A stretch of DNA of 11,354 bases, from positions 1 through 11,354 of the forward strand of contig WGBB01000032.1 of assembly GCA_015494505.1 (NCBI GenBank). The letters are read 5' to 3'. Shown here piece by piece: positions 1 to 6,921 of the stretch. The translations under genes and the position numbers were made by a program. The DNA is from Nitratiruptor sp. (lineage in GTDB: Bacteria > Campylobacterota > Campylobacteria > Campylobacterales > Nitratiruptoraceae). Position 1 is the stretch's first letter. The number at the start of each line of letters is the position of its first letter. The notes below the pieces were generated by a model. It was given only the letters and a program-made list of their open reading frames with translations, made no database searches and was not told the DNA's origin.

Positions 1-608
1 AGGCTCCCTGCAGCCGCGTTTCTGGGATTTGCAAAAGTGGGCTCGCCCTTCATGGCGCGCTCGTGATTGAGCTTTTCGAAATCATCTTTTCGTATCACCA
101 CCTCACCGCGAATCTCGATGAGGCCTTTATAGTCGATGCCAAGAGGTATGGCGGGAATCGTCTTGGCATTAGCCGTCACATCTTCGCCCACTTCCCCGTC
201 CCCTCTCGTGGCAGCACTTTTGAGCAAACCGTTTTCGTAGATGAGGTTGAGGCTGGCTCCGTCGAATTTGGGCTCGATATAGAAGGTGATATCGCGCGTG
301 CCGGCGTTTTTATAGACCCGCTCGAGCCACTCGTGCATCTCCTGGGCATTGAAGACATCCTCCATCGACCACATTTTCGTCAGGTGCTTCGCTTTTTTGA
401 ACTCTTTGGCAGGCTCTGCACCGACGCGCTGGGTGGGCGATGTGGGGTCTATCTGGTCAGGATGCGCCTTTTCATACTCTTCCACTTCTCGGTAGAGCTT
501 GTCATAGACTTCGTCGGGGACCTCCGGGTTGTCTAGCACATAGTAGGCGTAGGCCCAACGTTTGAGGGTCTCCACAGCCTTTTTGTACTCTTCGTAACTT
601 TTTATCAT
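1..608 (-). CDS. ligA: NAD-dependent DNA ligase LigA, N-terminal part (cut by window edge)
   Basis: LigA seals nicks in duplex DNA using NAD+, joining Okazaki fragments and completing repair. Only the first 202 residues are here; the family is usually about 650, so the OB-fold, zinc finger, HhH and BRCT parts lie beyond the left edge. The visible part holds the Ia domain with its PTSPTQRVG motif (about residues 55-63), the adenylation motif KFDG with the nucleotide-accepting lysine at about 114, the TRGDGEVGEDVT block at about 134-145, and the ANPRNAAAGS motif at the truncated end. The ATG at 608-606 is preceded by AAGGA with a 6-base spacer, and this site overlaps the rlmI stop codon. It is the last visible gene of the rppH-to-ligA minus-strand operon. 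No frameshift is seen. Confidence 0.97.
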   Translation of the reverse strand, partial: MIKSYEEYKKAVETLKRWAYAYYVLDNPEVPDEVYDKLYREVEEYEKAHPDQIDPTSPTQRVGAEPAKEFKKAKHLTKMWSMEDVFNAQEMHEWLERVYKNAGTRDITFYIEPKFDGASLNLIYENGLLKSAATRGDGEVGEDVTANAKTIPAIPLGIDYKGLIEIRGEVVIRKDDFEKLNHERAMKGEPTFANPRNAAAGS

Positions 609-618
609 AGCCGTTCCT

Positions 619-1782
619 TTATAGATCGATCACTTTAAGAAGCAGACCTTCAAGATAGAGCGAATAGGGATTGCCCAGCACGTAAGGATGGTCGATGTCT
701 TGATAGAGATGCTCCAGCACTTCCACCATCTTGCCGTTATCTTTGGCACTTTGAAGCGCGATTTTTTTGAGATCCTCCATACCCACATGGTGCGAGCAGG
801 AAAAGAGTGCGATGAGCCCCTCGGAGCGCACCAGCTTCATAGCATTGACGGTGATATCTTTGAAGCCTTTCATAGCCGCACTCTTTTTGGAGCGCGACTT
901 TGCAAAAGAGGGAGGATCGAGAATAATCATATCGAAACGCTCTTTCGATGCACGCAACTCTCTAAGATAGTCAAAGACGTTGGCCACCACGAATTCGCCC
1001 GTAGCTTCATTGAGATCGAAATTCTGCTTGGCAAGCGCTATCACTTCCTCACTAATATCAACACAGCGCACACGCGCATTTTTTTTCACCTTGGCATAGA
1101 GCCCAAATCCCCCCGTATTACTGAAACAATCGAGCACACAGTCGCGCTGCTTGATATAGTCTGTGACGATTTTTCTATTGCGCCGCTGATCGAGGTAAAA
1201 GCCGGTCTTTTGGGAAGAGCGCAGATCCACGTAAAATCGCACTCCATTCTCTTCGATTACCACCCGATCGGGCACGCTGCCTATTTCACGTACAAAGGAC
1301 TCGAACCCCTCCTTTTTGCCGGCATACTCCTCGGCGCGCACTATCATCCCTGCCGGCTCGAGCACCTCTACCAAGATATCGAGAATCGTCTCATAAAAAC
1401 GCAGCATTCCGGCCGTAGTAAACTGCACACTCAAGTAATCTGCATAGCGATCCACCACAAGCCCGGGCAAAAAGTCCGCTTCGGTGTGGATAAGCCTACA
1501 AGCATCGGAGGGGATATCGACGCGTCTTGCTGCGGCTCTGAGGATGCGTGTTTTGAAAAAGGCGCGATTGATGGGAACGTTTTTGAAGCTAAGCACCCGC
1601 ACAGCGATGGTGCTGGCTGGATTGATATAGCCGATAGCTACGAAGCGATCCTTCTCGTCTACCACCTCCACCAGTTCCCCGGGCTCATACTCCATCCCAC
1701 TCACAATATCGCTACGATAGACCCAGGGGGCGTAGTGGGCCAGCTCTTTGGCGGCTTTGGCGTTGATGCGTACCTTTTTCAT
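619..1782 (-). CDS. rlmI: RlmI-type 23S rRNA (cytosine-C5) methyltransferase
   Basis: A class I SAM-dependent RNA methyltransferase of the RlmI/YccW family. E. coli RlmI makes m5C1962 in 23S rRNA, and the 387-residue length is close to the E. coli protein (about 396). An N-terminal PUA-like RNA-binding domain (about residues 1-75) is followed by the EEHR-like linker region. The Rossmann methyltransferase domain has QKTGFYLDQR at 191-200, the SAM-binding motif LDCFSNTGGFGLYA at 217-230, an acidic loop VDISEEV near 241, DPPSFAKS at 289-296, and FSCSHH at 327-332, where Cys329 is the likely catalytic cysteine. Its ATG overlaps the folP stop by 4 bases (ATGA), implying translational coupling. From memory, C. 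jejuni has ligA directly after folP, so rlmI looks like an insertion into an otherwise conserved order. The exact target base is inferred from the family. Confidence 0.9.
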   Translation of the reverse strand: MKKVRINAKAAKELAHYAPWVYRSDIVSGMEYEPGELVEVVDEKDRFVAIGYINPASTIAVRVLSFKNVPINRAFFKTRILRAAARRVDIPSDACRLIHTEADFLPGLVVDRYADYLSVQFTTAGMLRFYETILDILVEVLEPAGMIVRAEEYAGKKEGFESFVREIGSVPDRVVIEENGVRFYVDLRSSQKTGFYLDQRRNRKIVTDYIKQRDCVLDCFSNTGGFGLYAKVKKNARVRCVDISEEVIALAKQNFDLNEATGEFVVANVFDYLRELRASKERFDMIILDPPSFAKSRSKKSAAMKGFKDITVNAMKLVRSEGLIALFSCSHHVGMEDLKKIALQSAKDNGKMVEVLEHLYQDIDHPYVLGNPYSLYLEGLLLKVIDL

Positions 1783-2915
1783 TCTTCACCTCGCAAAGCT
1801 TTGTAGACCGCCAGAGCCTGGGCATGCTCTTTGACATCATGGCAGCGCACTATCGACGCACCCTCGTGCACGGCTGCAAGATGGAGCGCCAAGGTACCCG
1901 GCAGACGCTCTTCGACACTGCTAGGATAGATCCTATCGATCATCGATTTGCGACTGGCGCCTATAAGCACGGGATAGCCGAACTTCCTAAATTCTCCGAT
2001 ACTCTTGATAAGCGCTATATTATCCTCCAGCCGCTTGCCAAAGCCGATGCCCGGATCGAGGATGATCTTTTTGATACCAAATTTCTGCGCCTTTTCGATG
2101 CGGCGTGCGAAAAAGTCGCTCACTTCGCTCACTACATCTTCGTAGTGCGGGTTTTGCTGCATCGTTTTCGGAGTGCCCTGCATATGCATAATCACCACCG
2201 TCGCGTCAAACTCGGCCGCTATGCGTGCTAGCTCGTCGTCGGCAAGACCCGTGATGTCATTGAGGATATGAAAGCCCCGCTCCAGGGCGTAGCGTGCTAC
2301 TCGGGAGCGATAGGTATCGATGCTCAGTTTCGCTTGCAGATCGCGACCCGCCAAAAGATCGGCGATGGGCCTTATGCGTGCCAGCTCCTCCTCTTGGCTC
2401 ACCTCTTCGCTTCCGGGACGCGTGCTCATACCGCCGATATCGATGATATCGGCGCCATCTTGGATCATCTGCTCTATCCTTTGTAAAGCCGCTTCTCCCA
2501 TAAAGCGGCTACCGGGATAGAAGCTATCTTCGTTGGCGTTGATAACGCCCATAATCTGTAGTGGAAAGTCGGGTAGAGAAAGATAGCTGCGCAAAGCCTT
2601 GGCAAGCTGCTTGAGACCGTAGGGCTGCGCCAGCTCCTTTTTGGCCAAAAGCTCGATATGCTTTTTGGTGCCAATCAGCAGTGCATCCACCCGCTTCATC
2701 TCACATGTTATCGTCCCGTTTGGCACGGCCAAATCGGCTCCCACGCTCAAAGCATCCTGTTTGAGAATATTGGCGGCTCCCACGTGCATATCACGCACCA
2801 TAAAGAGCATCACTTCGGCCTTTTTGGCCATGATTTTGATGCCCGGCTTGTCCACATCGAGCCCTCGCATTATGCTTGCGGCATCCGTGAGGGAACCTAG
2901 TTTGTATATCCTCAT
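1779..2915 (-). CDS. folP: Dihydropteroate synthase FolP with N-terminal extension
   Basis: FolP condenses 6-hydroxymethyl-dihydropterin pyrophosphate with p-aminobenzoate to give dihydropteroate in folate synthesis; it is the sulfonamide target. The TIM-barrel part starts near residue 118: IMGVINANEDSFYPGSR (121-137, loop 1), IDIGGMSTRPGS (158-169, loop 2), SIDT (198-201), NDITG (219-223), VIMHMQGTP (241-249), DPGIGFGK (287-294), GASRKS (319-324) and VRCHDV (356-361). At 378 residues it is about 100 longer than E. coli FolP. The extra roughly 115 N-terminal residues have no motif I recognise. Loop 1 reads NANEDSF instead of the usual N-V-TPDSF. The start overlaps the holB stop by 4 bases, and a GAGAGG ribosome-binding site lies inside holB. 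The function is firm; the role of the extension is unknown. Confidence 0.95.
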   Translation of the reverse strand: MRIYKLGSLTDAASIMRGLDVDKPGIKIMAKKAEVMLFMVRDMHVGAANILKQDALSVGADLAVPNGTITCEMKRVDALLIGTKKHIELLAKKELAQPYGLKQLAKALRSYLSLPDFPLQIMGVINANEDSFYPGSRFMGEAALQRIEQMIQDGADIIDIGGMSTRPGSEEVSQEEELARIRPIADLLAGRDLQAKLSIDTYRSRVARYALERGFHILNDITGLADDELARIAAEFDATVVIMHMQGTPKTMQQNPHYEDVVSEVSDFFARRIEKAQKFGIKKIILDPGIGFGKRLEDNIALIKSIGEFRKFGYPVLIGASRKSMIDRIYPSSVEERLPGTLALHLAAVHEGASIVRCHDVKEHAQALAVYKALRGEE

Positions 2916-3526
2916 TTGCCTCTCTTTTTATGCCCCAAAAGTATCAACCCGGCCGTGATGAAGACGTTTGCAGGATTGGAGTTAAGCTCGAGAAGCTTCA
3001 CGGCGTTGCCGAAATAGTCTAGCTCCTTTTGACTCAGTTTATACCCCTTCCGCAATGCAAACTCCAGCATTCCGCGTACCACACTCATAGCCTCGTTTTT
3101 TTTGAACTCTTTTGCTTTTTGTATAAGATTATACAATACTTCCAGGTCGAACTCTTCAAAATGCACCGCTTCGCAAGAAGCCCCCTCTTCCAACTGCATC
3201 AGAGGCAATCGCGAAAGAATCGTAGGTAAAAGAAGAGACTTGGAGGGGACGATGAGGATAAAATGGGTATTGCTCGGAGGCTCTTCGAGGATTTTGAGCA
3301 TGGCGTTTTGGGCGTAGATATTGTATTTGCGAGCACTGAGCACTATGAAACGCTCTTGGCTACTAGCCACATATGCTCGCTGCATCGCCTCCTTTGCGTC
3401 TTCCACTTTGAATTCGTCGCGTTCGATGATGATGAGCTGTGCGGGAGTGTAATGTTCTTGGAGCTCTTCGATGACGGCGGTCGGGTCATGCGTTATGAGG
3501 ATCTGGCTTTTTGGCTCGATCCTCAT
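2912..3526 (-). CDS. holB: DNA polymerase III delta-prime subunit (short form)
   Basis: Delta-prime is the stator subunit of the clamp loader that places the sliding clamp on primed DNA. Identity rests on the AAA+ segment AQNAMLKILEEPPSNTHFIL beginning at residue 72 and on the PTILSR stretch near 101-106, at the position of the SRC motif; here it continues LP rather than Cys. At 204 residues it is far shorter than E. coli delta-prime (about 334). It has no Walker A GxxGxGK sequence near the N terminus, so ATP binding is unlikely; loss of ATPase activity is normal for delta-prime. The C-terminal collar domain is minimal. It overlaps hobA and folP by 4 bases each. Short HolB next to hobA is the arrangement I recall from Helicobacter (HP1230-HP1231). 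Confidence 0.88.
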   Translation of the reverse strand: MRIEPKSQILITHDPTAVIEELQEHYTPAQLIIIERDEFKVEDAKEAMQRAYVASSQERFIVLSARKYNIYAQNAMLKILEEPPSNTHFILIVPSKSLLLPTILSRLPLMQLEEGASCEAVHFEEFDLEVLYNLIQKAKEFKKNEAMSVVRGMLEFALRKGYKLSQKELDYFGNAVKLLELNSNPANVFITAGLILLGHKKRGK

Positions 3527-4074
3527 GAAAAGCTCACCTCGCCAAACATCGCTGCATCGAGGCTTTTGTCAAAGAGACGAAAGAGCTGCACCAATTTAAG
3601 ATCGAGCAGCTCATCGTAGGATTTGAGGGTAAAGTTGTTTTGCATATCCTCGTCCATTATCCACAAAAAATTATCCTCGCGCCCTTTTGCGATTTTGACA
3701 TATTTAGAGGTAGGACGGCCGATATACCATACGAAAAAACCGTTTGCAAAAGATATGGAAAACATATCATAGAGCAGCTCTATCTCTTCGTTGGTGGTGA
3801 AGTTTTGGATATTGGGAAAAAGCTCTTTGAGATCGTAGATAGGTACGAAGGGACGCGTGGATGCGGAGCGGTTGACACTCTGGACGATATAGCGAGCGAA
3901 CCAGTCGCGCTCATTATCCGTCAGCACCAAGACACTCTGGCCCGATACTATGCGCTGCAGTGCGTCGCTTGCGAGCGCTATCCACTCATAGCGCCGCTCC
4001 TCGAGCCAGTTCATTATACTGGCGTCATAGCGGATGGTCTTGAGAGTCCACTGATCGAAGGGTGTCGGGCTCAT
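3523..4074 (-). CDS. hobA: HobA, DnaA-binding replication initiation factor
   Basis: HobA is a tetrameric regulator that binds DnaA domains I-II and helps assemble the initiator complex at oriC. It is the Campylobacterota functional counterpart of DiaA. The 183-residue length fits the family (about 180). From memory of the H. pylori protein, the clearest matches are the central SVLVLTDNERDWFARYI stretch (about residues 48-64) and the C-terminal DELLDLKLVQLFRLFDKSL block (about 154-172). The first ATG is chosen because the N-terminal region before Met21 also aligns with H. pylori HobA. The upstream ribosome-binding site is weak (TGGA), as expected for a gene coupled to lysC through an ATGA overlap. 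It also overlaps holB, so initiation and clamp-loader functions are co-translated. Low similarity outside the phylum makes it a taxonomic marker. Confidence 0.9.
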   Translation of the reverse strand: MSPTPFDQWTLKTIRYDASIMNWLEERRYEWIALASDALQRIVSGQSVLVLTDNERDWFARYIVQSVNRSASTRPFVPIYDLKELFPNIQNFTTNEEIELLYDMFSISFANGFFVWYIGRPTSKYVKIAKGREDNFLWIMDEDMQNNFTLKSYDELLDLKLVQLFRLFDKSLDAAMFGEVSFS

Positions 4075-5276
4075 TTGTCCAGTTCGTATGCGGCATGCAG
4101 TGCACGTACCGCGAGCTCTCCATACTTCTCGTCGATGATCATGGAGATTTTGATCTCGCTAGTGCTGATCATCTCGATATTGATATTCTCTTTTGCCATG
4201 GTCTCAAAAGCTTTGCTTGCCACGCCGCTATGTGACTTCATCCCTACCCCTACGATGCTCACTTTGGCCACATCGGGGTCGTACTCCACCTTCTCGTACT
4301 CGTTCTTAAAGCCTTCCATCACCTTCTTGACAAGCTCCAGCTCGTTTTGGGGCACGGTAAAATCGAGGTTTGTCTTGCCATCTTCGCCGATTGTTTGGAC
4401 GATCATATCCACGTTGATATTCTCGTTTGCCAGCGCTTTGAAGATCTCGGCGGCGATTCCGGGACGATCCACTACGCCTCTGAGACTCACACGGGCTTGG
4501 TTTTTGTCGAGAGCTATTCCGCTTACGAGTGGCTTTTCCATGATCTCCTCTTCTTTTGTGATGATTGTTCCTGGATTGTCGTTGAAACTGCTACGCGCTT
4601 CGATGACGACACCCAGCTTTTTAGCAAGCTCCACGCTTCTGTTTTGCAGCACTTTGGCTCCCAGACTAGCGAGCTCTAGCATTTCGTCATAGCTGATTTT
4701 ATCCAGCTTTCTCGCTTTTGGTTCGATGCGTGGATCGGTAGTGTAGACACCGTCCACGTCGGAGTAGATCTCACACTTGTCTGCTCCCAGCGCTCCGGCG
4801 ATCGCCACGGCCGTCAGATCGCTCCCACCGCGTCCGAGCGTCGTCACTTCACCATCTTCGGTAATACCCTGAAATCCCGCCACCACGACGATCTTGCCCT
4901 CTTTGAGAGCCTTTTGCATAGGCTCGGGATTGATCTTTTCGATGCGTGCGACGGTGTGGGATTTGTCCGTCACTATCCCGGCTTGACGTCCCGTCATACT
5001 GATGGTGGGAAACCCCATCTCATTGAGGGCGATGGAGAGCAGTGCCGCAGTGACGCGCTCGCCGCTGCTAAGCAGCAAATCCATATCGCGTCTGCTGGGC
5101 GTGGGGCTAAAATGCTTTGCATAATCGATGAGCTTGTTAGTCTCGCCGCTCATCGCAGAAACCACCACCACTACGTCGTTGCCGGCCTCTTTGGTGCGCG
5201 CTACGCGCTTGGCCACGTTTTCGATACGCTCCAGGCTTCCTACGCTTGTACCGCCATACTTTTGTACGATCAACAT
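4071..5276 (-). CDS. lysC: Aspartate kinase (aspartokinase) with two ACT domains
   Basis: Aspartokinase phosphorylates L-aspartate, the first step towards lysine, diaminopimelate, threonine and methionine. At 401 residues it has the length of the monofunctional class. Kinase motifs are KYGGTSV (6-12), SGERV (71-75), TLGRGGSD (146-153) and SDVDGVYTTDPR (172-183). Two C-terminal ACT domains (about 262-325 and 338-400) should mediate feedback inhibition by lysine and/or threonine. The ATG overlaps the rppH stop by one base (TGATG) and has GAGGGG 8 bases upstream. An in-frame Met246 preceded by GAGGAG could start a separate ACT-only beta subunit, as known for Bacillus and Corynebacterium aspartokinases; see the separate entry. 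The stop overlaps the hobA start by 4 bases. Confidence 0.97.
   Translation of the reverse strand: MLIVQKYGGTSVGSLERIENVAKRVARTKEAGNDVVVVVSAMSGETNKLIDYAKHFSPTPSRRDMDLLLSSGERVTAALLSIALNEMGFPTISMTGRQAGIVTDKSHTVARIEKINPEPMQKALKEGKIVVVAGFQGITEDGEVTTLGRGGSDLTAVAIAGALGADKCEIYSDVDGVYTTDPRIEPKARKLDKISYDEMLELASLGAKVLQNRSVELAKKLGVVIEARSSFNDNPGTIITKEEEIMEKPLVSGIALDKNQARVSLRGVVDRPGIAAEIFKALANENINVDMIVQTIGEDGKTNLDFTVPQNELELVKKVMEGFKNEYEKVEYDPDVAKVSIVGVGMKSHSGVASKAFETMAKENINIEMISTSEIKISMIIDEKYGELAVRALHAAYELDK
4539..4550 (-). promoter_or_regulatory. Possible internal translation start in lysC (beta subunit)
   Basis: The in-frame codon 246 of lysC is ATG (4541-4539). It is preceded by GAGGAG (4550-4545) with only ATC between, a strong ribosome-binding sequence at slightly short spacing. 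A product from here would be 156 residues holding both ACT domains. Class II aspartokinases of Bacillus and Corynebacterium are known to make such a subunit. The purine run also encodes Glu-Glu-Glu, so it may be chance. Confidence 0.4.
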
Positions 5277-5743
5277 CAGATATACCCCTCTTTTTTGAAA
5301 AAGTCGAGCACCTTCTTGTATACTGGACGCTTAAAAAAGGTCACATAGTCAAAAAGCTCACCATAGGGCACGAACTTGTATCTACTAAATTCCGGTTCTT
5401 TGGTATCCAGATCTATTTTAGCTCCAGGCTTAAGGCGCACGAGGAAGTACTTTTGTATCTGCCCATCATACGGATACATCTTGCGCGCGATGGTCTTGGG
5501 GAAATCGTAGCTCACCCATTCGGGATATTCGGCAATAATCTCCACCTCATCGGTGCCGATCTCCTCTTTGAGCTCGCGCAGCAGCGCTTCTTTTGGCGAC
5601 TCGCCTTTGTCGATGCCGCCTTGGGGAAACTGCCACGAGTCTTTGAAATCGGTGCGCGCGGCGATAAAGAAGCGAACATCTTTGGGATAGTCGCTGCTGA
5701 GAATTATCGCCGCTACATTGGGCCGATACCGTTTTTTGCTCAT
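5276..5743 (-). CDS. rppH: RNA pyrophosphohydrolase RppH (Nudix)
   Basis: This Nudix hydrolase removes pyrophosphate from 5'-triphosphorylated mRNA, which opens transcripts to RNase degradation; older names are NudH and InvA. The Nudix box runs from GGIDKGESPKEALLREL into KEEIGTD at about residues 42-65, preceded by SWQFPQGG, the RppH-type sequence. The protein is 155 residues from the chosen ATG at 5743-5741, where GAGGAAGG lies just upstream. A TTG 10 codons further up is in frame but has no comparable ribosome-binding site. It heads the minus-strand operon and overlaps the lysC start by one base. Its link to lysC and hobA matches H. pylori HP1228-HP1230 as I recall it. Confidence 0.92.
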   Translation of the reverse strand: MSKKRYRPNVAAIILSSDYPKDVRFFIAARTDFKDSWQFPQGGIDKGESPKEALLRELKEEIGTDEVEIIAEYPEWVSYDFPKTIARKMYPYDGQIQKYFLVRLKPGAKIDLDTKEPEFSRYKFVPYGELFDYVTFFKRPVYKKVLDFFKKEGYI

Positions 5744-5784
5744 TACCTTCCTCTTCTTGTGCCGAAGCCCCAAACTTTTTTACC

Positions 5785-5793
5785 TGATATAAT
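5785..5793 (+). promoter_or_regulatory. Extended -10 promoter of hemW in the rppH/hemW divergent region
   Basis: TGATATAAT is a perfect extended -10 (TGN-TATAAT), placing the transcript start about 23 bases before the hemW TTG. No clear -35 is seen, which is usual for sigma-70 promoters in this phylum. The same A/T block read on the minus strand gives TATTAT (5794-5789), a weaker candidate for the rppH operon, so the two promoters may overlap. Confidence 0.65.
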
Positions 5794-5823
5794 ACCCGCA
5801 ACCGAATTAAAAAAGGATAAAAA

Positions 5824-6852
5824 TTGCTGCTGTATATGCACATCCCTTTTTGTGACAGCAAATGCCACTACTGCAGCTTCAACTCCTTTACCAAACACCA
5901 CAACCTCAAACGCGACTATATGCAAGCCCTGCTGCGACAGCTAGAGTATGAGCTGGAACGTTTTCATATAACTGAATATCAAATTACGAGCGTTTTCGTG
6001 GGCGGCGGGACGCCATCATGCGTAGAGGCTGAAGTGTATGAACCCATATTTGCATATTTGGCGCCTCTTTTGAGCAAAGATTGCGAAATCACCTTCGAAG
6101 CCAATCCCAACAGCGCATCTTTTGCGTGGCTGCAAGGCATCAAATCCTTAGGCGCTACGCGCGTCAGCTTCGGCGTGCAGAGCTTCGATGCAAATAAACT
6201 GCGCTTCCTAGGGCGCGCCCACGACCCAAAAGATGCGATTCAGGCCATAGAAAACGCCCACAAAGCGGGTTTTGCACACATAAACTGCGACATCATCTAT
6301 AACGTAAAAGGCGACACGAAAGAGCTCTTGCAAAAAGATATCGCACAAGCCCTCGCCCTACCCATCGACCACATCTCAGCATACGCTCTTACGATAGAAG
6401 AAAACACGCCGTTTGCACGAGGAGGCGTCCAAAGCCAAGAGGATTTTAGCTATTTCGTGCGCGACCTCATACCTTTTGAGCAGTACGAAGTCTCCAACTT
6501 TGGCCGCTACCGCTCTCGCCACAACATCGGCTACTGGCAGCTGCAAAACTACATCGGCGTGGGTGCCGGAGCCGTGGGATTTTATAAAGATAAACGCTAC
6601 TACCCGACAAACGACCTCTTTGGCTACATCGCAGACCCCCTCCATCATAGCGTCGAAAACCTCAGTCCCGAAGAGATTCGCACCGAAAAGATATTTTTGG
6701 GCCTGCGCAGCTGTGTGGGCATCGATGCGGACCTGGTAGATAAGCATAAAGCGTCGCTGCTGTGCCAAGAGGGCAAACTCATATGCCAAAACGGACGCTA
6801 CTACAACCCCAACTACTTCCTCGCCGACGAAATCGCTCTATTTCTTTTATAA
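5824..6852 (+). CDS. hemW: Radical SAM haem chaperone HemW (HemN-like)
   Basis: HemW family proteins bind a radical-SAM 4Fe-4S cluster and haem and are thought to deliver haem to respiratory proteins. They are often misnamed oxygen-independent coproporphyrinogen oxidase. The cluster motif CxxxCxxC is at Cys10, Cys14 and Cys17 within HIPFCDSKCHYCSF; true HemN has an extra Cys two residues later, which is absent here. GGGTP is at about 60-64, FEANPN and SFGVQSF follow, and a C-terminal HN-x-x-YW segment leads into the YIGVGAGA block. Length 342 fits HemW. The TTG at 5824 is preferred: AAGGAT sits 6 bases upstream, and starting at the next ATG (codon 5) would leave only five residues before the first cluster Cys. 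Confidence 0.88.
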   Translation: MLLYMHIPFCDSKCHYCSFNSFTKHHNLKRDYMQALLRQLEYELERFHITEYQITSVFVGGGTPSCVEAEVYEPIFAYLAPLLSKDCEITFEANPNSASFAWLQGIKSLGATRVSFGVQSFDANKLRFLGRAHDPKDAIQAIENAHKAGFAHINCDIIYNVKGDTKELLQKDIAQALALPIDHISAYALTIEENTPFARGGVQSQEDFSYFVRDLIPFEQYEVSNFGRYRSRHNIGYWQLQNYIGVGAGAVGFYKDKRYYPTNDLFGYIADPLHHSVENLSPEEIRTEKIFLGLRSCVGIDADLVDKHKASLLCQEGKLICQNGRYYNPNYFLADEIALFLL

Positions 6853-6889
6853 CTTTTTTGGATTTATGATTTTGTAATATCATTTTAAG

Positions 6890-6895
6890 TACAAT
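6890..6895 (+). promoter_or_regulatory. -10 element of the tatB-tatC-queA operon
   Basis: TACAAT lies 27 bases before the tatB ATG, in an A/T-rich 69-base gap after hemW. No convincing -35 and no hairpin terminator for hemW are visible in the gap. Confidence 0.5.
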
Positions 6896-6921
6896 TTCCC
6901 AAACTCAGGCAAAGGACCTCT

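Noticed and set aside
688..1806. Long plus-strand open frame (372 codons) opposite rlmI
   Set aside because: It is antisense to a gene with a complete set of RlmI motifs, has no recognisable domain, and reads like reverse-strand translation. It shadows rlmI.
3640..4692. Plus-strand open frame of 350 codons opposite hobA and lysC
   Set aside because: It spans two well-identified genes on the other strand. Its Ser/Leu-rich product in the second half is typical of antisense reading. No ribosome-binding site supports it.
5744..5773. TTG start for rppH 10 codons upstream
   Set aside because: No ribosome-binding site precedes it, and the added basic residues are absent from the usual Nudix start, whereas the ATG at 5743 has GAGGAAGG.
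5246..5944. Plus-strand open frame of 232 codons across rppH and into hemW
   Set aside because: It runs antisense to the Nudix gene and through the divergent promoter, and overlaps the start of hemW in another frame.
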